A DNA stretch of 64,000 nt from Flavobacterium sp. HJ-32-4 (GCF_022532105.1 NZ_CP092832.1:3191001-3255000), one strand, 5' to 3'; numbered from the stretch's first letter, positions 25,944-34,223 are shown. Notes: generated from the sequence alone by a model not told the origin. A program made the numbers and translations.

Positions 25944-27755
25944 TTATAGTATTAGGGTTATGTAAAAAGTATAATGGCGTAAAGGCATATAGCGGCCCTC
26001 CATCGCCTGGTAGGAGAGATTTCCAATATTGTCGATCCGGCAACCCGCGGTAATCGCGCCGGAGGCATACTCAAGGACGGCATTTGACAACGCATAATCG
26101 GGCAGCTTGCGGGTGGGGTCATTATCGGATTGGAGGTAGACGGAGCCCGTATAGCGCTGTTCGAACCGGAGCGTCGCGTGGCGGTACCGTACACTGACGG
26201 CTGCCATCGCATTGTGATAGGGCACGTACATCAATTGATTTCCGGTTTGGACGTTTCGCGATTGGGTATAGGCATAGGACGCATCGAGCCTCGTCATCCA
26301 ACGGGCCGACTGCTTTTCGAAATGGTACTGCGTTTCAATCCCACGGAAATGCACCCGATCGACGTTCTCCGGACGGAAGACACCGCCGCTTACAGGAACC
26401 CAGCGGATCATATCGCGAATACGTCCATCAAAAAGCGTCACACCAAAGCGCCCTAAACGGGTGGTGACCTCCTGGCCCACTTCCCCCTGCACCGCCACCT
26501 CGGGGCGTAGCGATTCGTTTCCGGCGCCCTGCCAGTAAAGGTCATTGAACGTAGGTGCCCTGAAATTACGCGACAGGTTGGCCGTCCAGCGGAAGACTTT
26601 ATTAGGCTGGAAGGCGACGCCTGCGGAAAACAACAACGGACTCGCGTATCCCGACACAGCGTCTTTTCGGATGCCGGCTTCGTATGTAAACTGAGGCGTG
26701 ATTTCGTGCCTAAGGGAAATTGCCGTGGTTCCGGTTCGGCGGTCAGCCCGTCGGATATCATCGCCATTGGCTTCGCTTTCCGATACATCGGCAATACCGT
26801 TCAATTTGAGACCGTTTCCGAAACTATACGTGCCGTCGTACCGAACGAGCAACGTCCGGGAACGTCCCTGCCGATACGACGGGACTTCCACATCCTCAAA
26901 ATACCGGTACCGCTCGGTGACATACGCGACTTTTGCCTTTCCAACGAAACGACCATGCGCCGACAGCCACTCGAGCATGTGGCGCGAATTGAAGTCGAGG
27001 TATTGCGTGGGGGTGTCCGATGGATTTAACAATGAAAAATGCCGGTGCCCGTCATACACCTGTTGGTACAACCGGAATTCATTGGCTGTGTTGGGTCGGT
27101 AGCCGATAGCCACATTCGATCCCATATTGTAATAATGTCCGTTTCGGTTACGTCCGCCGGGAATAGCATAATCGTTCTGCGATTCGTTTCGGCTAAGGGT
27201 CGCGTCGACCGACCACCGTCCGGACCCGCCGCGGACGTGGTAGGCCACGCCATACGTATCGAAACTCCCATACCGACTGTAGAGCGAATGCTGGAACTCC
27301 CGCCCGTATCGAAAAACATTGTCGAGGTGGACCGTTCCACCGATAGCACCGCTTCCGTATCCTACTCCACCGCCACCCGGCCGAACGACCACCTGGCCGA
27401 AGCCTTCTGTGAGTATCGTATTGAAATCCGTTTGGCCGTTTAGCAGTGAATTAATGGCAATACCGTTCCAGACGACGGCGGTTTGCGAGGCCGTGGTGCC
27501 GCGGAACGAGACCGATGCTACCATCCCGGCGCCATTCTCGCGGAAGTAGAGCGCCGTGGTTCGGCTGAGTAGGGTTTTCAGGGAATTCTGGTGCCACAAC
27601 AACGAGTCAGGCACGACCTTCAAGGTACGCGATCGGCTGAAGACACGCCATTGCACGTCGGCCACACGCACCTCATCCAACTGACGGATGGTGTCTTGGG
27701 CAAACGACGATAACGTCGCCAGTAGCGCTATAAAAATGAGTTTTCCTGTATTCAT
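25944..27755 (-). CDS. btuB: TonB-dependent vitamin B12 receptor BtuB-like
   Basis: 603 residues; signal peptide LIFIALLATLSSFAQ, a short N-terminal segment with LDEVRV, a plug domain (VASVSFRGTTASQTAVVWNG, then GIAINSLLNGQTDFN, and FGQVVVRPGGGGVGYGSGAI) and a 22-strand-like barrel ending in the aromatic-rich LRHYTFYITLIL. Substrate assignment rests on the cobalamin riboswitch in its leader, not on barrel residues. Length matches BtuB rather than the much longer SusC-type proteins, and no SusD is nearby. It uses TonB energy to bring corrinoids through the outer membrane and is cotranscribed with the propeller lipoprotein gene. Confidence 0.87.
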   Translation of the reverse strand: MNTGKLIFIALLATLSSFAQDTIRQLDEVRVADVQWRVFSRSRTLKVVPDSLLWHQNSLKTLLSRTTALYFRENGAGMVASVSFRGTTASQTAVVWNGIAINSLLNGQTDFNTILTEGFGQVVVRPGGGGVGYGSGAIGGTVHLDNVFRYGREFQHSLYSRYGSFDTYGVAYHVRGGSGRWSVDATLSRNESQNDYAIPGGRNRNGHYYNMGSNVAIGYRPNTANEFRLYQQVYDGHRHFSLLNPSDTPTQYLDFNSRHMLEWLSAHGRFVGKAKVAYVTERYRYFEDVEVPSYRQGRSRTLLVRYDGTYSFGNGLKLNGIADVSESEANGDDIRRADRRTGTTAISLRHEITPQFTYEAGIRKDAVSGYASPLLFSAGVAFQPNKVFRWTANLSRNFRAPTFNDLYWQGAGNESLRPEVAVQGEVGQEVTTRLGRFGVTLFDGRIRDMIRWVPVSGGVFRPENVDRVHFRGIETQYHFEKQSARWMTRLDASYAYTQSRNVQTGNQLMYVPYHNAMAAVSVRYRHATLRFEQRYTGSVYLQSDNDPTRKLPDYALSNAVLEYASGAITAGCRIDNIGNLSYQAMEGRYMPLRHYTFYITLIL

Positions 27756-27784
27756 ACCACCCGACCTTTCTTCCCGAAGGTCTC

Positions 27785-27950
27785 TTTGTGTTACGGATGG
27801 GGCAGGTCTCCTGGCTTGCGTCCCGTCACATGCCTTCCCGTTTTCACAGTGGCTGCGGATTGTGACAGGCTTTTTAGCTTACAGTTGCGGGAACAGCCCG
27901 GGATTCACACCCGGTTCCCTTTTAATGTGGTCGGCGACGAACGCACAACC
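27785..27950 (-). ncRNA. Cobalamin riboswitch in the btuB leader
   Basis: Reading the minus strand from 27920 down to 27795 gives the conserved blocks in order: GGGAACCGGGTGTGAATCCC, CCCGCAACTGTAAGC, the B12 box GCAGCCACTG, GGGAAGGC, and GCAAGCCAGGAGACCTGCC. This is the class I AdoCbl aptamer. A hairpin GACCTT/AAGGTC (27763-27782) follows just before the btuB ATG. Its AGGTC could alternatively pair with GACCT of the aptamer's 3' end, a plausible expression platform that shuts off btuB when B12 is plentiful. Confidence 0.95.
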
Positions 27951-27961
27951 CTATCCGGCGG

Positions 27962-27969
27962 CAAAGGTA
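27962..27969 (-). promoter_or_regulatory. -7 box of the riboswitch-btuB transcript
   Basis: TACCTTTG on the minus strand (plus CAAAGGTA), an exact TAnnTTTG. Transcription would start a few bases downstream, just before the riboswitch. Confidence 0.55.
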
Positions 27970-27989
27970 TAATTAAAAACGAACAGGCG

Positions 27990-27997
27990 TATATTTG
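27990..27997 (+). promoter_or_regulatory. -7 box of the btuF-btuC-btuD transcript
   Basis: TATATTTG, exact TAnnTTTG, ending only 4 nt before the btuF ATG at 28002; the mRNA would be nearly or wholly leaderless. It points away from the btuB promoter 20 nt to the left. Confidence 0.55.
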
Positions 27998-28001
27998 CCC
28001 C

Positions 28002-29129
28002 ATGCAAAATTTGAGATGGGCCGTAATCGCGACTTTCCTGCTGATCGGATGCGGGAAAAACGAGCGACCGGCGGCAACACCCCCATATAGCAATCACATA
28101 GAAGCCGCGTCGGGACTGGCACTTTACGAATATGACGGCTATACTGTCGTTAAAGTACTGGAACCCTGGCCCGACGCGAAACACTCGTACACCTACGTGC
28201 TCCGGAAACGGAATGCAAAAGTGCCCGACAGTCTTCGCTCCTACCCGTCCGTCGAGGTGCCAGTGCGATCGATTGTGGTGACATCGACCACGCATATTCC
28301 GTCGTTGGAGATGTTGGGGGTGGAAAAGACGCTGACCGGCTTTCCCAACACCCGTTTCATTTCGTCGGAACGGACGAGGGCCCGGATCGACGCAGGGCAT
28401 GTGAAGGAACTCGGCGGCAACCGCGACCTTGATACCGAAGCCGTATTGGACTTGCATCCGGATGTGGTGATTGGAAACGGCATAGACGACCACAATCCGG
28501 CGTATGACAACCTCATGCGGGCGGGTATTCCCGTGATGCTCAATGGCGACTGGAACGAAAAAACGCCGTTGGGACGTGCGGAATGGATCAAGTTTTTTGG
28601 AGTGTTGTTTGGGAAGGAAGCCCAGGCCAATGCACTCTTCCAACAGATACGGGACGATTACCGAAAAATCCGCGCACTGGCCCGGAAGACGCCCAAACAC
28701 CCGACCGTTTTGGTAGGAGCGATGTACCAGGATGTCTGGAACTTACCACAGGGAGGCAGTTGGGGCGCCTTGTTCATAGCAGATGCCGGCGGCGACTATC
28801 TTTGGAACGACACCACAGGCACGGGAAGCCTGCAATTGCCGTTTGAACAAGTCTTCGAACGCGGACAAAACGCCGACTTCTGGATCGGCCCCGGGCAGTT
28901 TGCCTCGCTGGCCGACCTCAATGCCGCGAGCAGCCATTACCGTGAATTCCGCAGCTACCAACAAAAGACTATTTTCTCGTTCAGTTCGCGTAAAGGGAAG
29001 ACCGGCGGATTGCTATATTACGAATTGGCGCCCAATCGACCAGATCTGGTGCTGCGCGACCTCGTATCGATCCTGCATCCGGAATTGCTGCCGAACCACG
29101 AGCCGGTTTTCTTCGACCGACTTCGCTGA
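28002..29129 (+). CDS. btuF: B12 ABC transporter substrate-binding lipoprotein BtuF-like
   Basis: 375 residues from ATG 28002; the frame is open further upstream, but that stretch lies in the riboswitch on the other strand. Lipoprotein signal WAVIATFLLIGC (lipobox LIGC). Helical-backbone metal-receptor (TroA-like) fold: RSIVVTSTTHIPSLEMLGVE, TGFPNTRFISSERTR, TEAVLDLHPDVVIGNGIDDH, and a long connecting helix. Such proteins deliver cobalamin or siderophores to FecCD permeases; the BtuCD genes follow and the B12 riboswitch lies divergently, so cobalamin is the best guess. An iron-chelate or haem ligand is not fully excluded. Confidence 0.8.
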   Translation: MQNLRWAVIATFLLIGCGKNERPAATPPYSNHIEAASGLALYEYDGYTVVKVLEPWPDAKHSYTYVLRKRNAKVPDSLRSYPSVEVPVRSIVVTSTTHIPSLEMLGVEKTLTGFPNTRFISSERTRARIDAGHVKELGGNRDLDTEAVLDLHPDVVIGNGIDDHNPAYDNLMRAGIPVMLNGDWNEKTPLGRAEWIKFFGVLFGKEAQANALFQQIRDDYRKIRALARKTPKHPTVLVGAMYQDVWNLPQGGSWGALFIADAGGDYLWNDTTGTGSLQLPFEQVFERGQNADFWIGPGQFASLADLNAASSHYREFRSYQQKTIFSFSSRKGKTGGLLYYELAPNRPDLVLRDLVSILHPELLPNHEPVFFDRLR

Positions 29130-29166
29130 TGACCGACGTGAACCAAAATCCTAGTACCTTGCATCC

Positions 29167-30198
29167 ATGACGCAACACCGTCGCCATACCCTGCTTTTCA
29201 CCCTGCTTTCGATAGGGATGGCGGTGTTTTTTCTATGGGATTTGTGCTATGGATCGGTGCGTATACCCCTTCCCGATGTCGTGCGGACGCTGTTCGGCGG
29301 GGAAGCAACGAAAGCCAGTTGGACGTATATTGTATGGGACTTCCGACTGCCCAAAGCGCTAACGGCGGTTATGGCGGGCATGGCGCTGTCGGTAAGCGGA
29401 CTTATGATGCAGACGTTTTTCCGGAACCCGTTGGCGGGACCTTATGTGTTGGGACTCAGTTCAGGTTCAAGCCTTGCCGTAGCGTTTGTCGTGATGGGTT
29501 CGGCCTTCCTGCCGGGTTCCCTCGCCATGGCCCTCGCATCTCCGTATGGCATTGCAGCGGCTTCCTGTATCGGCAGTGTGGTGGTGCTTTTTGCTGTCCT
29601 GACCGTGGCGCGACGCCTTCGCGATACCATGTCGATACTCATTGTGGGGCTGATGTTCGGAAGTTTTACATCGGCGATTACCGGCATACTCAGTTATCTC
29701 TCAACGGCCGAACAGTTGCAACGCTTTACCTTTTGGTCATTGGGCAGCCTCGGGAACCTATCGTGGGAAGCGGTCACGATTGTCGCGATCGGCACCGGCA
29801 TTGGGCTGGCGCTGGCCGCGTTTTGCATCAAGGCGCTGGATGCCCTTTTGCTGGGGGAACACTACGCACAGACACTCGGAATCCCGATGGCCCGTACGCG
29901 CATTTGGGTGCTTCTTTCCGTCGGAATTTTGGCGGGCGTGATTACGGCCTTCGCCGGCCCCATTGCGTTTGTCGGCCTGGCGGTGCCCCATATTGCCCGC
30001 TTGCTGTTTCGCACCAGCCGACATTCGGTATTGTTTTTTGCAACCCTGTTGTTAGGTGGCGCGATTATGTTGGTATGCGACGCCCTTTGCCAGTTTCCCG
30101 GCCTCGAAATACAATTGCCGATAAATGCCGTGACCTCGTTGTTGGGCGCACCGATGGTGATTTGGTTATTGTTGAACAAACGGAAATGGGCCTCATGA
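29167..30198 (+). CDS. btuC: FecCD family permease, BtuC-like
   Basis: 343 residues, ten predicted membrane helices. Family signatures: FRLPKALTAVMAGMALSVSG, MQTFFRNPLAGPYVLGLSSG, and near the C-terminus FAGPIAFVGLAVPHIARLLF, the loop that contacts the ATPase. It would form the inner-membrane channel of the cobalamin importer. Its TGA overlaps the start of the ATPase gene by 4 nt, so the two subunits are made together. Confidence 0.88.
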   Translation: MTQHRRHTLLFTLLSIGMAVFFLWDLCYGSVRIPLPDVVRTLFGGEATKASWTYIVWDFRLPKALTAVMAGMALSVSGLMMQTFFRNPLAGPYVLGLSSGSSLAVAFVVMGSAFLPGSLAMALASPYGIAAASCIGSVVVLFAVLTVARRLRDTMSILIVGLMFGSFTSAITGILSYLSTAEQLQRFTFWSLGSLGNLSWEAVTIVAIGTGIGLALAAFCIKALDALLLGEHYAQTLGIPMARTRIWVLLSVGILAGVITAFAGPIAFVGLAVPHIARLLFRTSRHSVLFFATLLLGGAIMLVCDALCQFPGLEIQLPINAVTSLLGAPMVIWLLLNKRKWAS

Positions 30199-30977
30199 AA
30201 GCCTTATTGAAAGCCGACGACCTGGCAATTGGTTATCCCGGAAAAGGGGGAGGTACAACCGTTGCGGAAGACCTCCATTTCGAAATAGAACGCGGTACGT
30301 TGGTAGGACTTATCGGCAGTAATGGCGCGGGTAAATCGACGTTGTTGCGGACCCTGGCAGGTCTCCAACTCCCGTTACGCGGACGATTGGAACTCGACGG
30401 CCGTGAACTGACCAAAATGACGGCGTCCGAACTTGCCTGTTACCGAGCGGTGGTATTGACCGAACGGCTGCCACCCAGCGACCTGACCGTATTTGAGTTG
30501 GTGGCCTTAGGACGACAGCCCTACACTAATTGGTTGGGAAAGCTGTCAAAATCGGACATCGCCGCGACGGAGGACGCGTTGGCACTCACCGGTGCAGCAG
30601 GCCTTGCCTCAAAACGACATTACGAGATCAGTGACGGACAGTTACAGAAGGTATTGATCGCCAGGGCCATCGCACAGCAAACGCCCCTTATCTTCCTGGA
30701 TGAGCCGACCACCCACTTAGACCTGCCCCATAAACTCGCGCTGCTGCAGTTGTTGCGTAAGTTGGTGACTGTTGCCGGGAGAACCGTGATCTTTTCGACG
30801 CACGACATCGAACAGGCGCTGACCGTATGCGATGCGTTCCTGGTCATGACCTCCGATGGACTGACGCTGTCATCAAAAGAAGATATACTACAAAATGGCG
30901 TACTCGATGCGCTATTCGCGTCGTCCGGACTTCGTTTTGACACGGACCGACTGCGATTTGAGCCACGCACGCCTTGA
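30195..30977 (+). CDS. btuD: ABC transporter ATP-binding protein, BtuD-like
   Basis: 260 residues from ATG 30195 (ATGA overlap with the permease; an in-frame ATG at 30186 is possible). Walker A GSNGAGKST (41-49), signature region YEISDGQLQKVLIARAI (a mild variant of LSGGQ), Walker B LIFLDEPTTHLD, switch His in FSTHDIEQAL. It powers the FecCD permease above. The frame stays open far upstream through the permease gene, but that part has no domain character and is not translated product. Confidence 0.88.
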   Translation: MKALLKADDLAIGYPGKGGGTTVAEDLHFEIERGTLVGLIGSNGAGKSTLLRTLAGLQLPLRGRLELDGRELTKMTASELACYRAVVLTERLPPSDLTVFELVALGRQPYTNWLGKLSKSDIAATEDALALTGAAGLASKRHYEISDGQLQKVLIARAIAQQTPLIFLDEPTTHLDLPHKLALLQLLRKLVTVAGRTVIFSTHDIEQALTVCDAFLVMTSDGLTLSSKEDILQNGVLDALFASSGLRFDTDRLRFEPRTP

Positions 30978-31004
30978 CAGACACTTGGGAAAACCGTACA
31001 TTTA
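30974..31004 (+). promoter_or_regulatory. Promoter of the DUF4468-like gene
   Basis: TTG at 30974-30976 and TACATTTA at 30997-31004 are 20 nt apart, fitting the Bacteroidota promoter pattern except for the last -7 base. The TTG overlaps the last codons of btuD. Confidence 0.45.
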
Positions 31005-31017
31005 AAGAAAAAGTGCG

Positions 31018-31515
31018 ATGAAACAACTGTTGCTTATCGGCCTTTTTCTCTACGCTGGCGTAGCGTGGGCCCAACCTCCATTCGAACTGACACCCACCGG
31101 GTTTGCACCTGTTACGTTTACAGTTCCTGCGCGGGATATGCTCGACCGGGCGGACCGGATTACGCGATGGGCCGCAAAAGAAAACCGAAAAGGACACGAT
31201 GTGGTGCGCGAATCGGACCAATCATTGCGGGTTGAAGCCCGACGCGACAATGCCTTTTTCTACCGCGATCGGGGCGAGGAATATGCCTTTCGGATTGACT
31301 ATGTAATGACCATTCGGTTTACGGATGAAACATGTAGGGTTACCTTTTCGGTGAGCGACATCTATGGAAAAGGACGTCCGGTGCAGATGCAGTTGTCTGA
31401 TTACTTTCTTTCGGATGGTCGCCTAAAAGAGGATTTCCGCGACGTCAAACCCTCTCTTGAACGGACGGCAAACGCACTGCTCCGCTCGCTTTACGACGCT
31501 TTGCAACGCCCTTAG
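31018..31515 (+). CDS. DUF4468-like secreted protein
   Basis: 165 residues with a signal peptide (LLIGLFLYAGVAWA). The mature part resembles the DUF4468 (TBP-like fold) group: APVTFTVPARDMLDRADRIT, VMTIRFTDETCRVTFSVSDI, and a final helical segment SLERTANALLRSLYDALQ. Role unknown. Its TAG shares three bases with the stop of the converging pseudouridine synthase gene (TTAG at 31512-31515), so the genes overlap tail to tail. Confidence 0.65.
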   Translation: MKQLLLIGLFLYAGVAWAQPPFELTPTGFAPVTFTVPARDMLDRADRITRWAAKENRKGHDVVRESDQSLRVEARRDNAFFYRDRGEEYAFRIDYVMTIRFTDETCRVTFSVSDIYGKGRPVQMQLSDYFLSDGRLKEDFRDVKPSLERTANALLRSLYDALQRP

Positions 31516-32078
31516 ACCTCAAGTTCCGACACCTCTTGTACCTGCCCGGGCTGCAAGTTCCCTAGCTGCAGTTGTCCGATACGGACGCGCACCAGTCGCA
31601 GCGTGGGGAAACCCACCGCCGAGGTCATCTTGCGCACCTGTCGGAACTTGCCTTCGCGAATGGTAACCGATACCCAACTCGTCGGTCCGTGCCGATCATC
31701 GCGGATCCGGCGGCCGCGTTCGGGTAAGTTTGGAACAAATGGCAACAGGGCTGCCTCGCAGGGCTTTGTTTTATATTTACCTTTTTTGGTGCCGATCAGC
31801 ACGCCCGCGGCCATTTCGGCAACCGCTTCAGGTGTGATGAGGCCGTCGACCTGCACGTAGTACTCTTTTTCGACTTTCCGTCCCCGGACCCATTCGCTCA
31901 TCTTCCCGTCGGTGGTGAGCAGCAGGAGTCCTTCCGAATCTTCGTCGAGTCGGCCGATGGCCATGGTACCCGGCGCGAAGTCGTGTAGTTCACCCAACAG
32001 TTTCTTGTTTCGTTTTAACTCGTAAACGAACTGGCTCAGGTATCCATAGGGTTTATACAGGAGATAATGATGGTGCAT
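31512..32078 (-). CDS. rluE: Pseudouridine synthase, RluE/RsuA type
   Basis: 188 residues, the short form without an S4 domain. Catalytic loop GRLDEDSEGLLLLTTDG contains the essential Asp. The first line LLYKPYGYLSQF and the C-terminal FRQVRKMTSAVGFPTLRLVR, followed by IGQLQLGNLQPG, match the RluE branch that makes pseudouridine in 23S rRNA (E. coli U2457). The branch assignment is from memory of conserved residues and could be RluB/RluF-like, but the missing S4 domain favours RluE. Confidence 0.85.
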   Translation of the reverse strand: MHHHYLLYKPYGYLSQFVYELKRNKKLLGELHDFAPGTMAIGRLDEDSEGLLLLTTDGKMSEWVRGRKVEKEYYVQVDGLITPEAVAEMAAGVLIGTKKGKYKTKPCEAALLPFVPNLPERGRRIRDDRHGPTSWVSVTIREGKFRQVRKMTSAVGFPTLRLVRVRIGQLQLGNLQPGQVQEVSELEV

Positions 32079-32149
32079 GTTTGGTTCGTGTCTGTATGGG
32101 TAACGGTCGCTGCTTTCAGGCGTGACCGCTTTCCACTATCTTTACCGAT

Positions 32150-32852
32150 ATGGAACTACAAGATGCAAAAGTACTGATTACCGGCGGTACGACCGGAATC
32201 GGTTTTGAAACGGCCCGTTTGTTAACCTCTAAAGGCGCGCAGGTCGTGTTCTGCGGACAAAACGCGGAACGGGTAGCAAAGGCGGCAGCCGAACTGGGTA
32301 TAACAGGTTTTACGTGCGATATTTCCGACGCCGCGGATGTGGAGCGGTTGTTTGAGAAAAACCGTGGCCACACTCGGTGGGCTGGATGTTTTGATCAACA
32401 ATGCCGGCGTGGGCTATTTCGCCGCACTGGCGGACACCGACCCAGCGGATTTTGAACGCATTTGGCGCACGAATGTACTGGGACTCTTCCTGGCCGGACA
32501 AAAAGCGGCGGCGCATTTCACGGCGCAACAATCGGGGAATATCATCAACATCGGGTCGACGGCAGCACGCGCCGGATTTGCGAAAGGCTCTGCCTATGTC
32601 GCGAGTAAATTCGCCGTTTCCGGACTCACGGAATGCTGGCGGGCGGAACTCCGGCCCCACAACGTTCGCGTCATGCAGGTCAATCCGAGTGAGGTATTGA
32701 CGCAATTCGGACCAAAAGTAGGCTTTGACCAACAGGACAACGGGAAGAAACTGCATGCCACGGAGATTGCACATTTAATCGCCTCGATGCTGTCGATGCC
32801 GGATGTGGGGTTCATTCCGGAGGCGGCGGTGTGGGCGACGAATCCGTGGTGA
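32150..32852 (+). pseudogene. Short-chain dehydrogenase/reductase, broken by a frameshift
   Basis: Two frames together make a complete SDR of about 234 residues. The first (from ATG 32150) carries the nucleotide-binding GGTTGIG and continues to DVERLFEK; the second resumes TVATLGGLDVLINNAGVGYF and has the active-site Ser/Tyr/Lys (INIGSTAARAG, SAYVASKFA). The switch falls at an A5 run (32357-32361): with four A residues the frame would be continuous. It may be a real pseudogene, a phase-variable tract or a sequencing error. A TATCTTTA -7-like box (32137-32144) lies 5 nt before the ATG. Confidence 0.8.
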
Positions 32853-32903
32853 AGATGGGGAGAAGTGAGAGGAGAGAGGAAAAAAACAGAAACAAGATAA
32901 AGG

Positions 32904-33782
32904 ATGGATTATTCAGCTAAGATGCTCCGCGATGGGGCGCTACAAGACAAAGTGATCGTGGTGACGGGCGGCGGAAGCGGCCTTGGGAAATCGATGACGC
33001 GCTATTTCCTTGAATTGGGTGCCAAAGTGGCGATTACGTCGCGGGACCTGGAAAAATTAACTACTACAGCCGCGGAACTCGAAGCGGAAACCGGGGGTAA
33101 ATGCCTCCCGGTGGCCTGTGATGTACGCCACTACGACCAGGTCGAAGCGATGCTGCAGGCGGTGTTGACGGCGTTTGGCAAGGTCGATGTATTGCTGAAC
33201 AACGCCGCGGGTAACTTCATTTCGCCAACGGAACGGCTGTCGGCCAACGCGTTTGATACGATCATCGACATCGTCTTGAAGGGATCCAAAAACTGTACGC
33301 TTGCCTTTGGCAAACACTGGATTGATACCAAACAACAAAACACCGTCATCCTGAATATCGTAACCACCTATGCCTGGACCGGATCCGCCTATGTGGTGCC
33401 GTCGGCGACTGCGAAAGCGGGTGTACTGGCGATGACGCGCAGCCTGGCGGTGGAATGGGCAAAATACGGTATCCGCAGCAATGCGATCGCGCCGGGCCCC
33501 TTCCCGACCAAAGGCGCCTGGGACCGACTATTGCCGGGCGACCTGAAGGAAAAATTCGACCTGGCGAAGAAAGTGCCTCTGAAACGGGTGGGCGACCACC
33601 AGGAACTGGCGAACCTCGCGGCCTATCTCGTGTCGGACTTCTCGGCCTATGTAAACGGCGAAGTCGTGACGCTTGACGGCGGCGAATGGCTGAAAGGCGC
33701 CGGGCAGTTCAACCTGCTCGAGGCCGTGCCGGAGGAGATGTGGGATATGCTGGAGATGATGATTAGAAGCCGGAAGGGTTAG
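32904..33782 (+). CDS. SDR family oxidoreductase, 2,4-dienoyl-CoA reductase-like
   Basis: 292 residues. NADPH motif VTGGGSGLGKSM, then LLNNAAGNFISPTERLS, and TTYAWTGSAYVVPSATAKAG. The last region lacks the usual YxxxK; instead it has Tyr (TTYAW), Ser (VPS) and Lys (TAK) in the spacing I recall for mitochondrial DECR1, whose text reads GSGFVVPSASAKAG. APGPFPTKGAWDRL also matches DECR1's PGPIxTKGA. The enzyme probably reduces 2,4-dienoyl-CoA during breakdown of unsaturated fatty acids. It lies downstream of the broken SDR and may be independent. Confidence 0.85.
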   Translation: MDYSAKMLRDGALQDKVIVVTGGGSGLGKSMTRYFLELGAKVAITSRDLEKLTTTAAELEAETGGKCLPVACDVRHYDQVEAMLQAVLTAFGKVDVLLNNAAGNFISPTERLSANAFDTIIDIVLKGSKNCTLAFGKHWIDTKQQNTVILNIVTTYAWTGSAYVVPSATAKAGVLAMTRSLAVEWAKYGIRSNAIAPGPFPTKGAWDRLLPGDLKEKFDLAKKVPLKRVGDHQELANLAAYLVSDFSAYVNGEVVTLDGGEWLKGAGQFNLLEAVPEEMWDMLEMMIRSRKG

Positions 33783-34040
33783 GTTTGGAGTGGGCAGTCT
33801 CAGTAGGCAGTGGGCAGTCGCAGTGGGCAGTTGGCAGTCTCAGTAGGCAGTGGGCAGTCGCAGTGGGCAGTGGGCAGTCGCAGTTGGCAGTCGCAGTAGG
33901 CAGTGGGCAGTGTTAGTAGCTACCGGTGCTGATCGATTCAAATAGAAATGCTCTTTGACGAAGACTACTACTATATCTATTTCAACTATGAATAATACTG
34001 CCTACTGCGACTGCCCTCTGCCCACTTACTCCAAACCCTA
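33780..34040. repeat. Imperfect inverted repeats bounding the gap (MITE-like?)
   Basis: Left end TAGGTTTGGAGTGGGCAGT (33780-33798) and onward to CAGTAGGCAGT; right end, read in reverse complement from 34040 back to 33997, begins TAGGGTTTGGAGTAAGTGGG and continues to GCAGTAGGCAGT. About 260 bp lie between the outer ends; the middle (33919-33990) is A+T-rich with no ORF. This resembles a small non-autonomous element or a repeat family copy, but no target-site duplication was recognised. Confidence 0.55.
33787..33916. repeat. CAGT-type tandem repeats with a 40-bp higher-order unit
   Basis: Eighteen CAGT cores spaced 6 or 7 bp, mostly as CAGTGGG, CAGTAGG, CAGTCG and CAGTTGG. A 40-bp block starting at 33795 recurs at 33835 with one mismatch, so the array grew by segment duplication. 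Immediately after the SDR stop codon. Confidence 0.9.
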
Positions 34041-34186
34041 GCCCCGATGGAAGCGGAAAGGACGTAAAGTGGCACGGCTGGCGATGCCCGTGCGGCAGTG
34101 CGACCAACGGAAGCGCCTGCAAGCCGGTGCAACGCCGCCGTGGCGCGAACGGACTTGCAGTGGACAGCGGGAAAATGCTTCTGATA
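34036..34186 (+). ncRNA. Candidate structured intergenic RNA (flavobacterial CUAGCCCCGAU...AGCGGGA motif)
   Basis: Starts with CCTAGCCCCGATGGAAGCGG and ends with TGGACAGCGGGAAAATGCTTC; between them lie internal hairpins: GCACGG/CCGTGC (around 34072-34093), CTGCAAG/CTTGCAG (34117-34123 with 34154-34160) enclosing a CGCC/GGCG stem. I recall many flavobacterial intergenic copies with the same ends (GAAGCGG ... GGAnAGCGGGA) and a variable middle, perhaps the Flavo-1 RNA family; that identity is unverified. It lies about 90 nt before parA. Confidence 0.5.
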
Positions 34187-34223
34187 AAAGGAAAATAAAT
34201 CGGTCGGAACGCGCGTTTTCAAC

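Noticed and set aside
27786..28001. Upstream extension of the btuF frame
   Set aside because: It lies opposite the cobalamin riboswitch and lacks a signal peptide; ATG 28002 gives a clean lipoprotein signal.
29235..30194. Plus-strand frame extending btuD upstream across the btuC gene
   Set aside because: This frame is the shadow of btuC; the protein-like part begins at the ATG overlapping the btuC stop (30195).
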